A DNA stretch of 64,000 nt from positions 227,169 through 291,168 of the forward strand of contig NZ_DHNR01000031.1 of NCBI RefSeq assembly GCF_002409645.1, read 5' to 3'. Numbering within the stretch: the stretch's first letter is position 1; each line of letters opens with the position of its first letter. A program made the translations under genes and the position numbers. Shown here in pieces: positions 34,132-41,832 of this stretch. The DNA is from Acetobacter sp. UBA5411 (GTDB lineage: Bacteria > Pseudomonadota > Alphaproteobacteria > Acetobacterales > Acetobacteraceae). The notes beneath the pieces were generated by a model, which had not been told where the DNA came from, did not search any database, and worked only from the letters and a program-made list of their open reading frames with translations.

Positions 34132-34965
34132 GATGACATTGCTGGAAAGAGGAAAAACTTTTCGGAGGGGAAAAGTTCCCTCAGTGAGCAGTCCGGCCTC
34201 ACTTTTGTAATCCTGTGTGGCCGAAGTTCTCTCCTGAAGTCGGATCTGGTAAAATACCGTGGCGACCGTATTTCAGAATACCTTCACCTACTTCTCGGAA
34301 CGTGCAGACAGTATTGCAGTATGAAACCCTGTTTCACTTCAGATATTTTTTAGTTTTTCGTTCTATATATTCCTCTGCACGGCAGCAACATTACGACAAA
34401 ATCATGGTTTTGTGAACATTTAATTTTTGAAAATATAATATATTGAAAAAACATTCTTTATAAAAAAGAGATTTTGAAATGCATCATTTTTAAATCGGCA
34501 ATGATTTCAGGATTCAGAGGCAATCTGTCTATGAAAATATTGATGGATTCTATGTGCCATAGAAAAAGGGGAATGGTCTTTTTTACTTCATTGGGCCGAG
34601 CGCAGTCATCCGGGTTCTGACACGCTGCGTACTGCCTGATTCCATCCCTTTTTGTCGTCTCAGGTTCGAGGTGACGGTGAATGAGGGATGATGTTGCTTC
34701 AAGGTGCTGTCTTGCAGAGTTTGTCAGGAAGGGTTGGGCTGGAAATTACTCGGTGATTGCCCGTTATCGTCTATCTCAATACTTCTGCACGTAAAAATGG
34801 GGTATTTCTTCCATTTTATATAAAAATACCGATATAAATTCAACGCCAGACTTAAATATGTTTTTTAAATTACATCATTATGTTCTGTGGTGAATATGGC
34901 TTCCTGAGCGATTGTAGGATAAATACTCATCGATTGCGTAATTATAACCCAGATGACACCTAGAA
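34132..34965. other. 834-bp AT-rich gap, no gene recognised
   Basis: Between the divergent sugar-porter and GT2 genes no open frame of convincing composition exists. Two blocks (about 34320-34560 and 34780-34965) are strikingly AT-rich for this window by eye. No tRNA, riboswitch or IS remnant was recognised. It should contain both promoters and may be a junction of acquired DNA. Confidence 0.5.
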
Positions 34966-35952
34966 ATGAAACCCGTTAACTACACAAGATCCCGGCGTTG
35001 TGCCTTGCCCTGCCTTGCCGTTGTGATGCCTTGCTTTAATGAAGAAGCAGTGCTTCCGCGCACGCTTGCAAGTGTGACAGAATTTTTTTCTGACTGCGTA
35101 AGGGATGGGGTCATCGCTCCTGACAGTTTCGTGCTCTGCGTGGATGATGGCAGTCGGGACGATACATGGGGTCTGATTGAAAAGGCTTCGCGGACTGATC
35201 CACAGGTTCGTGGAATGAAGCTTTCGCGGAATATGGGTCACCAGACGGCTCTTGTTGCAGGTCTTTCTACTGTGACCAATTTCGATGTTGTCGTCAGTAT
35301 TGATGCAGACCTTCAGGATGATCTTTTTGCCATCCGCGATATGATTGCTGCGTGGCAGAACGGTTATGACATTGTGTACGGCGTGCGGAGTGAACGAAAG
35401 ACGGACACGCTGTTCAAGCGGGAAACAGCCCAAATGTTTTATCGGCTCATGCTGTTTATGGGCGTTAATCTGATTCCAAATCATGCCGATTTTCGTTTGA
35501 TGGATCGTCGGGCGTGTGACGCTCTTCTTGAATATGAAGAGCGGAATCTCTTTCTTCGCGGACTGGTTCCCCTTATCGGTTTTCCATCTACATCTGTCTA
35601 CTATTCGCGCCTTGAACGTACCGCCGGTGAGTCCAAATATCCCCTGTCACGCATGGTCAGTCTGGCAGTGGAGGGAGTTACCTCTCTGAGCGTAACGCCT
35701 CTGCGGATTATCGCTTTCACAGGTATCCTGATCTCCAGCATTGCTATTCTGGCGATCTGTTATGCTCTTGTCGGCAAAGAAACAGGTCATACGGTTCCCG
35801 GCTGGACATCCGTCACGATTGCCATCTTCTTCATGGGGGGCGTGCAGATGCTCTCGCTTGGCATTATCGGTGAATATATCGGGAAGATCTATCTGGAGAC
35901 GAAAAGACGCCCACGCTATCACATTGAAAATGCGACGTGGGAAAACCAGTGA
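34966..35952 (+). CDS. Membrane-anchored GT2 glycosyltransferase (DPM1/GtrB/ArnC type)
   Basis: A 328-residue enzyme. The GT-A domain has VVMPCFNEEAVLPRTL, VDDGSRDDTW and DADLQDDLFAI with the expected Asp residues, plus NHADFRLMDRRA typical of polyprenyl-phosphate glycosyltransferases. Two transmembrane helices (about 245-270 and 280-310) follow, and the tail ends GEYIGKIYLETKRRPRYHIE. It probably loads a sugar onto undecaprenyl phosphate on the cytoplasmic face, for use by the neighbouring membrane transferase. The stop abuts the next gene. Confidence 0.88.
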   Translation: MKPVNYTRSRRCALPCLAVVMPCFNEEAVLPRTLASVTEFFSDCVRDGVIAPDSFVLCVDDGSRDDTWGLIEKASRTDPQVRGMKLSRNMGHQTALVAGLSTVTNFDVVVSIDADLQDDLFAIRDMIAAWQNGYDIVYGVRSERKTDTLFKRETAQMFYRLMLFMGVNLIPNHADFRLMDRRACDALLEYEERNLFLRGLVPLIGFPSTSVYYSRLERTAGESKYPLSRMVSLAVEGVTSLSVTPLRIIAFTGILISSIAILAICYALVGKETGHTVPGWTSVTIAIFFMGGVQMLSLGIIGEYIGKIYLETKRRPRYHIENATWENQ

Positions 35953-35954
35953 CC

Positions 35955-37091
35955 ATGATGCGCGATAGCTTTCTGGATCTTCAGAAAAAGACGAACAGTA
36001 GCCTTAAAGTTTTTGTCATTGTCATTCTTGCAGCCTGCGGTGCCGGTCTGTCGCTGTCAGCGTTGCTGTCTTTGCCTTGGGGCGGCCTTGCTTCTGCTTC
36101 CTGTCGGTGGGACTGTTTCTGGTATAGCGATATTGTTTCAAATGGTTATTCACGTCTTCCGCTGCTTTATGATGAGAAGCGACTTGCTGAGGCAAACTGG
36201 GCGTTTTTTCCGTTATATCCTTCTCTTGTCGGTGCGCTGCAGCATCTTTTTACTCTCGGTACACAATCGGCAGGTTTGCTGATTAATATCGTTCTCTGGC
36301 CACTTCTTATTTTTCTTTGCTATCGTGACATTGAATTGCGCGGTATTCGAGCGGACAGACTGTTATTCGTCCTCTTCTTCGTGCTGTATCCTTTTAATAT
36401 CTGGTATACTGTGCAGTATTCCGAAGCCGTGTATGGCGTTATGCTTATGGCGGCGATCGTGGCGCTGCGCAGCGGGCGGATCGGGATGGCCGCTCTGAGT
36501 TGCGCCCTGATGGCGCTTGCCCGCCCGACCGGCTTCATGATGACGGTGTGTCTTTCGGTCTGGTGGTTGCTTGGAGGGCCTGCTGGCACCACCAGGTTTA
36601 CGCTCGACACGGCCCGACACCGTTTATCTGACAGTCTTCTGCTGATAGCGGCGGGAGGCGTCGGACTATCGCTCTTTGTGTTATATCTCTTTCATGTAAC
36701 CGGCGATGGTTTCGCCTTTGCTCATGTCGAGATTGCCTGGCATAAAAGGTTCCGTTTTTTCCTCTTCCACATGATTCATGCGTTTAGCCACCTAAACAAG
36801 ATTCAGTTTGGTGTATTCGCCCTGCTGGCTATCGTAATGATATGGAAGATGTGTTCGCGCCAATGGGTGCTCAATGCTTTTCTTGTCGGTTCGACTGCGT
36901 TTCTGGCTTCTTCAACCGGCGTTGCCTCAATCGAGCGCTACGTTTTTGGCAATCCACTGGCCATACAATTCCTTGCCTGCACCCTGCTATCTCGTTCTCA
37001 ACGGTTCATCATGATTTCGCTGATGATTATAGCCATGCTCCATATTGTCACGACTATCCTGTGGTATAGCCAAATCAACTGGGTCATGTGA
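35955..37091 (+). CDS. PIG-V/Gpi18-like multi-pass mannosyltransferase-type protein
   Basis: A 378-residue membrane protein with about 8-10 helices. The first luminal loop has RWDCFWYSDIVSNGYS and ANWAFFPLYPSLV, the pattern of the PIG-V/GPI mannosyltransferase II family (GT76-like GT-C fold), with the acidic catalytic residue in RWD. It probably takes the sugar from the polyprenyl carrier made by the GT2 partner and adds it to an external acceptor. The start is taken as the ATG at 35955. A 19-base piece near its 5' end (35978-35996) is identical to part of the repeat region at 1530. It overlaps the next gene. Confidence 0.75.
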   Translation: MMRDSFLDLQKKTNSSLKVFVIVILAACGAGLSLSALLSLPWGGLASASCRWDCFWYSDIVSNGYSRLPLLYDEKRLAEANWAFFPLYPSLVGALQHLFTLGTQSAGLLINIVLWPLLIFLCYRDIELRGIRADRLLFVLFFVLYPFNIWYTVQYSEAVYGVMLMAAIVALRSGRIGMAALSCALMALARPTGFMMTVCLSVWWLLGGPAGTTRFTLDTARHRLSDSLLLIAAGGVGLSLFVLYLFHVTGDGFAFAHVEIAWHKRFRFFLFHMIHAFSHLNKIQFGVFALLAIVMIWKMCSRQWVLNAFLVGSTAFLASSTGVASIERYVFGNPLAIQFLACTLLSRSQRFIMISLMIIAMLHIVTTILWYSQINWVM

Positions 37092-37093
37092 CG

Positions 37094-37279
37094 ATGAAAC
37101 GAATAGTCCTGCTCATCATCTTGCTGTCATTCGATGCGTTTGCTTTTATGCGAGGATTACACCCGTGTGTTTCCGAAGCTTATAGAGACTATTACTTGCG
37201 TCATTCTATCACTATCGATGCTTATCTAAAGGCGGCGAGGGCGGGGTTGGCCGAACCCGGGCAGTGTAATCGCAAGTAA
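37094..37279 (+). CDS. Small exported or membrane protein, unknown
   Basis: About 61 residues, starting MKRIVLLIILLSFDAFAFMRG, a signal peptide or membrane anchor, followed by a short polar region with two Cys residues (HPCVSEAY, GQCNRK). A GTG at 37088 overlaps the stop of the PIG-V-like gene (GTGA), so it is translationally coupled to the glycosyltransferases. I recognise no family. It could be an accessory subunit of the transferase pair. Confidence 0.5.
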   Translation: MKRIVLLIILLSFDAFAFMRGLHPCVSEAYRDYYLRHSITIDAYLKAARAGLAEPGQCNRK

Positions 37280-37461
37280 TGATCCGGTATGACTGATGTT
37301 CAGAGTTATGGCTCAGAGATAGTGCAGAACCACATTTTTCACGGAGCGAAGTGGGGACGCTTGTGATTGAAATTGTAAGCAACATCTGAAGAACTTCGGT
37401 TTCTCATAGAAGCGATGCCTGCATTATCAGGCTCGTATGAAATTTCTCTACATCCAGACAT

Positions 37462-37492
37462 AAAAAAGGCCCGGGCTGTAAAGCCTCGGGCC
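37462..37492 (-). terminator. Intrinsic terminator of the Gly-rich protein gene
   Basis: GGCCCGGGCT and AGCCTCGGGCC (37468-37492) form a strong hairpin which on the minus strand is followed by six T residues (37467-37462). It lies 27 bp beyond the stop of the gene at 37519. The rest of 37280-37461 shows no gene. Confidence 0.9.
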
Positions 37493-37518
37493 GGAAATCG
37501 TGTCGAGTGTGGATGCGC

Positions 37519-37914
37519 TCACCAGCCGCCGTAATAGGAACCATAGACCGGTGCGGCAGGAACGACTGCGTACGGAGCCGGGGCGACATAGACCGGCGGT
37601 GGTGGAGGCGGCGCGTAGACCACACGCGCTGGCGGCGAGTTCGCCATCGCCATTCCGGCGACAGCACCCAGCGCCATGCCGCCTATAATTCCACCTGCGA
37701 GAGCGCCTTCACCCCATCTACCACCGTGATGATGCCAGTCCCGGCCGGGACCACCGCCCCAGCCTCCACCACCGCGGGGGCCGCCGGCCCATCCACCGCG
37801 AGGCCCACCACCACCCCAGGGCTGGGCATGTGCATAGGCTGGAAGCGCCACGGATCCGCCGACAAGGCCGATCAGGGCAGGGATAGCAACGAGAGAGCGA
37901 AGATACTTGTTCAT
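37519..37914 (-). CDS. Exported Gly/Pro-rich protein with hydrophobic glycine-zipper segment
   Basis: A 131-residue protein with a Sec signal peptide (to about residue 30, ending AYAHA), a Gly/Trp/Arg-rich section built on GGPRGGW-like repeats (about 33-65), a glycine-zipper-like membrane segment EGALAGGIIGGMALGAVAGMAMA, a Pro-rich stretch and a YGSYYGGW end. Such proteins are common in acetic acid bacteria as envelope-associated glycine-zipper proteins without known role. A 20-bp palindrome lies 61-80 bp upstream. Confidence 0.65.
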   Translation of the reverse strand: MNKYLRSLVAIPALIGLVGGSVALPAYAHAQPWGGGGPRGGWAGGPRGGGGWGGGPGRDWHHHGGRWGEGALAGGIIGGMALGAVAGMAMANSPPARVVYAPPPPPPVYVAPAPYAVVPAAPVYGSYYGGW

Positions 37915-37973
37915 GTCATGTGTCCCGGATCATGAGCGGGGCGAAAGCCAGGCTCGTTGTCCTTTTATGAGAC

Positions 37974-38043
37974 ACATGAAAACGGGTTTTCATGGCGAAT
38001 TGTGGGCGAATTCATTGCCATTGCCACACGCTGACATGAAAAC
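37974..38043. promoter_or_regulatory. Palindrome plus repeated half-site upstream of Gly-rich protein gene
   Basis: CATGAAAAC (37975-37983), a 2-bp spacer and GTTTTCATG (37986-37994) form a 20-bp interrupted palindrome. The half-site ACATGAAAAC occurs again at 38034-38043, sixty bases away. The layout resembles an operator for an unknown dimeric regulator. The site lies between the start of the gene at 37914 and the end of bcp. Confidence 0.45.
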
Positions 38044-38064
38044 CGTGTAATGGCGCGGCCTTCC

Positions 38065-38544
38065 TTATTTGTGCAGATCCTTCGCCGCGGCTTCCACCAG
38101 CGCGACATGTTCGGCCGGCTTCACCTTGCGCCACAGCGCCTTGATCCGGCCATCAGCACCGATAAGGAAAGAGCTGCGCTCCATGCCGAAATAGGTCCGC
38201 CCATACATCGATTTTTCAACCCATGTGCCGTACTGGTCGGCCAGCTTGTGCTCAGGGTCGCTGGCCAGAGGAAATTCCAGACCATATTTGTCCGCGAACT
38301 TGTCGATCTTTGCGACAGGGTCGGGGCTAACGCCAATCACCGTGAGATCCAGCTTTCCAAGCGCAGGGAGCGCTTCCTGAATGCCACAGGCCTGCGTGGT
38401 GCAGCCGGGCGTATCCGCTTTCGGGTAGAAGTAGAGCACATACGGCTTGCCCGAAAGATCGGCGCTCGAAACCGTACGGCCCTTGCTGGCTTCAAGAGTG
38501 AAATCAGGGGCTTTGTCGCCCACCTTGATGGAATCTGTGCTCAT
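38065..38544 (-). CDS. bcp: Bcp/PrxQ-type peroxiredoxin
   Basis: A 159-residue thioredoxin-dependent peroxidase. The catalytic region reads YFYPKADTPGCTTQACGIQEA, with peroxidatic Cys and the second Cys five residues later, typical of atypical 2-Cys PrxQ. VIGVSPDPVAKIDKFADKYGL and ERSSFLIGADGRI are family segments. The ATG at 38544 directly starts the conserved domain; the frame is open to 38589 without a good start. It lies 58 bp downstream of glnE on the same strand. Confidence 0.93.
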   Translation of the reverse strand: MSTDSIKVGDKAPDFTLEASKGRTVSSADLSGKPYVLYFYPKADTPGCTTQACGIQEALPALGKLDLTVIGVSPDPVAKIDKFADKYGLEFPLASDPEHKLADQYGTWVEKSMYGRTYFGMERSSFLIGADGRIKALWRKVKPAEHVALVEAAAKDLHK

Positions 38545-38602
38545 GCGGCAAGCCTGCCTCAGAGGGCTTTTGGCCGCAACCTGATTCACCGAGGCGGTGG
38601 CG

Positions 38603-41600
38603 TCAGTTTGGCTCCGTCACAGGGCCGATCAACTGTGTGAACAACCCGCGCACGATGTCCGCCAGCCCTTCGATTTCCTCCCGCAGGGTCGAGACTCCCG
38701 GCACATCCATCGTCCGGCAGAGAAGATCCAGCGTGGCGGCGGGAAGCTCCTGCGCCGGATCAACCGGCGGCTTCGGCCCGCACAGCAACCGCAGGACACT
38801 TTGCAGGCTTCTCCACCGCTCATCAGCCTCAATCAGAATGTCCGCCTGTTCCGCCGACAGCAGCCGCGCTTTGGCCAGCCGTTCAAAGGCCTGTGAGGTC
38901 ACGGGAGACCGGACCTTGGCCGAGTCCGAAGTCAGCTGAAGCGCCTGAGCGATGAACTCCACCTCCATCAGTCCGCCCGGTCGCCGCTTGACGTCCCACG
39001 GGCTGGAAGGAGGCAGGTCACGGGCGAGGCGGCTTCGCATGGCGGCAGCGTCCTCCCTGACTTTCTCCGCTGTGCGTCGGGCGTCCGGCGACAGCGCCGT
39101 TTCAATGTCTTCGCGCAGGGATTTTTTCAGACGGGTCCGGACACCGCTTTCCCCTGTGGTGGTGACAAGTCGCGCCCGTGTCAGCGCCATGCGTTCCCAT
39201 GTCCATGACTCTTCCGCGTGATAGCGACGGAAAGCGGAGAGCGACACAGCCACCGGCCCCGCCGCACCCGACGGGCGCAGGCGCATGTCCACCGGGTAAA
39301 GCGGTCCCTCGGAATCCGGCGCGGTCAGAGCGCCGATAAAGCTGTGCGCCAGCCGGAGATAATATTGCGAGACAGTCAGGGTGCGACCGCCCCCTTTGGG
39401 GAGCGCGGTGCTTTCGGTCACATGCTCCGGGTGATCAAAGATCATCATTAGGTCGAGATCGGACCCGGCCATCATTTCCCGCGATCCGGCCTTGCCCAGT
39501 GCAATGACCGCGATCCCGCCGCCTTCGACCTTGCCATGACGCGCCCGATGCGCCCGGAACACGCTGTCGAGTAGCGCCGTCATGACAGCATCCGCTACGT
39601 CTGTGCGCTCCTGCGCCGCCGTGTCTTCGTCCAGACGCCCTTCCAGCCGGGCAACGGATAAACGGAACTCCTCGGCGCGAACGACAGGGCGCAGCCGAGT
39701 GACCAGCAGCTCGGAATCAGGCTTTTCCGCCGCCAGCAGGCGAATCTGTTCCGGCGCGAAGGTGGCTGCGGGGGGAAGATTGTCCTCTTCTTCCTCCTGA
39801 AGCTCCAGCAGACCCTCCAGCGCGGACGGACTGTCCGCCAGATGATTGGCGAGGAAAGGCGAGGCGTCGAAAATCGCCGCGATCCGGTCGATCAGCGCGG
39901 GATTACGCTCCAGCAGGGAGAGCAACTGCACTCCGGCGCGTTGCCGCGAGAGAAGTGTGTCGAAGTGACGCAGACAGGTAAGCGGATCACGCCGGGCGAT
40001 GAAGCTGGCGAGCAGATCCGACATCAGCCCGCGCAGCAGTGCATGGGCGCGGTCCGAGCGCAGCGCCCGGCGGCTGTTACCAGCCCAGTGACTGAGAATC
40101 GTCGCGGCGTCATCGCAGTCATCCTGCGGAAAACCAATCTCCCCGAGACGGGCGGGCAGTTCATCCGAGCCGAGGTCGAGCAGCGCTTCTTCGGGGCGGA
40201 TCTCGCGGGTCGGTGTGCTGAAATGCTTCTCGAAGATGCGCCGCGCCGCACGCATCTGCGGCAGCAGGTCCAGCGCGAAGTCGCCCGCGCTGCTATAGCC
40301 GAGAAAGATCGCCAGCGCGTTGAAACGCTCTTCCGTGTCCGGAAGCTGATGCGTCTGCTGATCGGCGCGCATCTGCACCCGATGCTCGACAATCCGGAGC
40401 AGGCGATAGGCGCGGGCGAGGGTTTCAGCTTCCTCGCGCGGCATATGGCCGGAGCGCGTCAGCGTGCGCAGCGCACCGAGCGTGGTCGGATCGCGCAGGC
40501 TGGGTGTGCGCCCACCCCAGACAAGCTGCATCGCCTGTGCGACGAACTCGATCTCGCGGATGCCGCCTTCGCCCAGCTTGACGTTATGGCCGAGCAGCCA
40601 GTGAACGCCTTCCTCCGGGTTGGTGAGCGTCGAATCTGCCATCTTCGCCAGCCCGGAGCGACCGGGTTTGCGATGCTGGTCGATCTTGGCCTTCATGACG
40701 TGAATGTCGTCGATCAGGGCGAAATCGAGATGACGCCGCCATACAAAGGGATGAATGGCCGTCAGAAATTCACGCCCAAGCCGAATGTTTCCTGCCACCG
40801 GCCGCGCCTTGGTCATGGCGGCGCGTTCCCATGTCTGGCCAAGACTTTCGTAATAGGCGATGGCGGCTGGCAGCGAGACGGCGAGGGGCGTCGCGGAGGG
40901 ATCGGGGCGCAGGCGCAGATCGGTGCGGAAAACGTAGCCATTCGCGTCACGCGCTTCCATGAGGCGGACAAGGTCGCTAGTCATGCGGATGAAAGTCTGC
41001 CGGGCCGTATCGGGGTCCGCGTGAAGGTCCGCGTCGAACAGCACGACGAGGTCGATGTCCGAGGAGAAGTTCAGTTCCCGCGCTCCGAGTTTCCCCATTG
41101 CCAGAACGACGTAACCACTGCCGCGCGTGGGGCGGGTCGGATCTTTCAGGGACAGCCGCCCCCTGTCATATGCGGAGCGCAGCAGATGTCTGACGGCGGC
41201 GTCCAGCGTGCTTTCGGCCAGACGCGACAAAGTCTGCGTGACGGTTTCCAGCGACCAGAAATCGCCGATGTCCGCCAGCGCACAGGTGAGCGCGATCCGG
41301 TTCTTGGCGTCGCGCATGGCGCGGGCCAGCGTGTCATGATCGACGTCCGGTGGCAGGGCGTCGATTCCGGCGAAGATGGATTCGGCAAAACGGTCCGGCC
41401 CCTCAAGCAGCAGGGCTGCGAAGTCGGCGGGACTGCGCAACGCGAGTTCGGTCAGATACGGGCTGTTGCCGCCTATAGTCGCCAGCAGGCACGGGACACC
41501 GGATGTTTCCAGCAGGGCAGGGTCGAGGCCGGCCTCCTGCCAGCGCTCGGCGAGGTCTTCCAGAAACCGCGCCAGCGCGTCCGGGTCGGCAGGCTTCGGC

Positions 41601-41725
41601 CAGGCAAGATCAGGCCAGGAGGCCGTGCGTCTGCGTCCCCGCCAGCCTGCCCCTCCGGAGCGTTCGGCGGATTTGGCGGCAGCGGAGGGCGGAACCTCTT
41701 GCGGCATGCCATCGTTTGGACGCAT
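38603..41725 (-). CDS. glnE: Bifunctional glutamine synthetase adenylyltransferase/deadenylyltransferase
   Basis: About 1040 residues. Two nucleotidyltransferase domains are visible: the N-terminal deadenylylase with FSSDIDLVVLFD and the C-terminal adenylylase with GSDLDLMMIFD, each with the GSxxDxD-type metal site, separated by the PII-responsive helical region. Further GlnE segments are EGGIREIEFVAQAMQLVWGG and its repeat RRPGGLMEVEFIAQALQL. It adjusts glutamine synthetase activity to nitrogen supply. The N-terminal 60-odd residues are low complexity; starts at 41725 (used), 41794 or 41902 are possible. It is divergent from the AsmA-like gene. Confidence 0.94.
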   Translation of the reverse strand: MRPNDGMPQEVPPSAAAKSAERSGGAGWRGRRRTASWPDLAWPKPADPDALARFLEDLAERWQEAGLDPALLETSGVPCLLATIGGNSPYLTELALRSPADFAALLLEGPDRFAESIFAGIDALPPDVDHDTLARAMRDAKNRIALTCALADIGDFWSLETVTQTLSRLAESTLDAAVRHLLRSAYDRGRLSLKDPTRPTRGSGYVVLAMGKLGARELNFSSDIDLVVLFDADLHADPDTARQTFIRMTSDLVRLMEARDANGYVFRTDLRLRPDPSATPLAVSLPAAIAYYESLGQTWERAAMTKARPVAGNIRLGREFLTAIHPFVWRRHLDFALIDDIHVMKAKIDQHRKPGRSGLAKMADSTLTNPEEGVHWLLGHNVKLGEGGIREIEFVAQAMQLVWGGRTPSLRDPTTLGALRTLTRSGHMPREEAETLARAYRLLRIVEHRVQMRADQQTHQLPDTEERFNALAIFLGYSSAGDFALDLLPQMRAARRIFEKHFSTPTREIRPEEALLDLGSDELPARLGEIGFPQDDCDDAATILSHWAGNSRRALRSDRAHALLRGLMSDLLASFIARRDPLTCLRHFDTLLSRQRAGVQLLSLLERNPALIDRIAAIFDASPFLANHLADSPSALEGLLELQEEEEDNLPPAATFAPEQIRLLAAEKPDSELLVTRLRPVVRAEEFRLSVARLEGRLDEDTAAQERTDVADAVMTALLDSVFRAHRARHGKVEGGGIAVIALGKAGSREMMAGSDLDLMMIFDHPEHVTESTALPKGGGRTLTVSQYYLRLAHSFIGALTAPDSEGPLYPVDMRLRPSGAAGPVAVSLSAFRRYHAEESWTWERMALTRARLVTTTGESGVRTRLKKSLREDIETALSPDARRTAEKVREDAAAMRSRLARDLPPSSPWDVKRRPGGLMEVEFIAQALQLTSDSAKVRSPVTSQAFERLAKARLLSAEQADILIEADERWRSLQSVLRLLCGPKPPVDPAQELPAATLDLLCRTMDVPGVSTLREEIEGLADIVRGLFTQLIGPVTEPN

Positions 41726-41832
41726 TGCCCCTTTTTCTGGGGGCTTGCGGTCCGTCAGGGAACGGGTCTGGGAAGAAGAGGTGCGTCGCGACATGAGCTT
41801 TACGGAATGATCGGACGGACAGGGTGGCGGTG

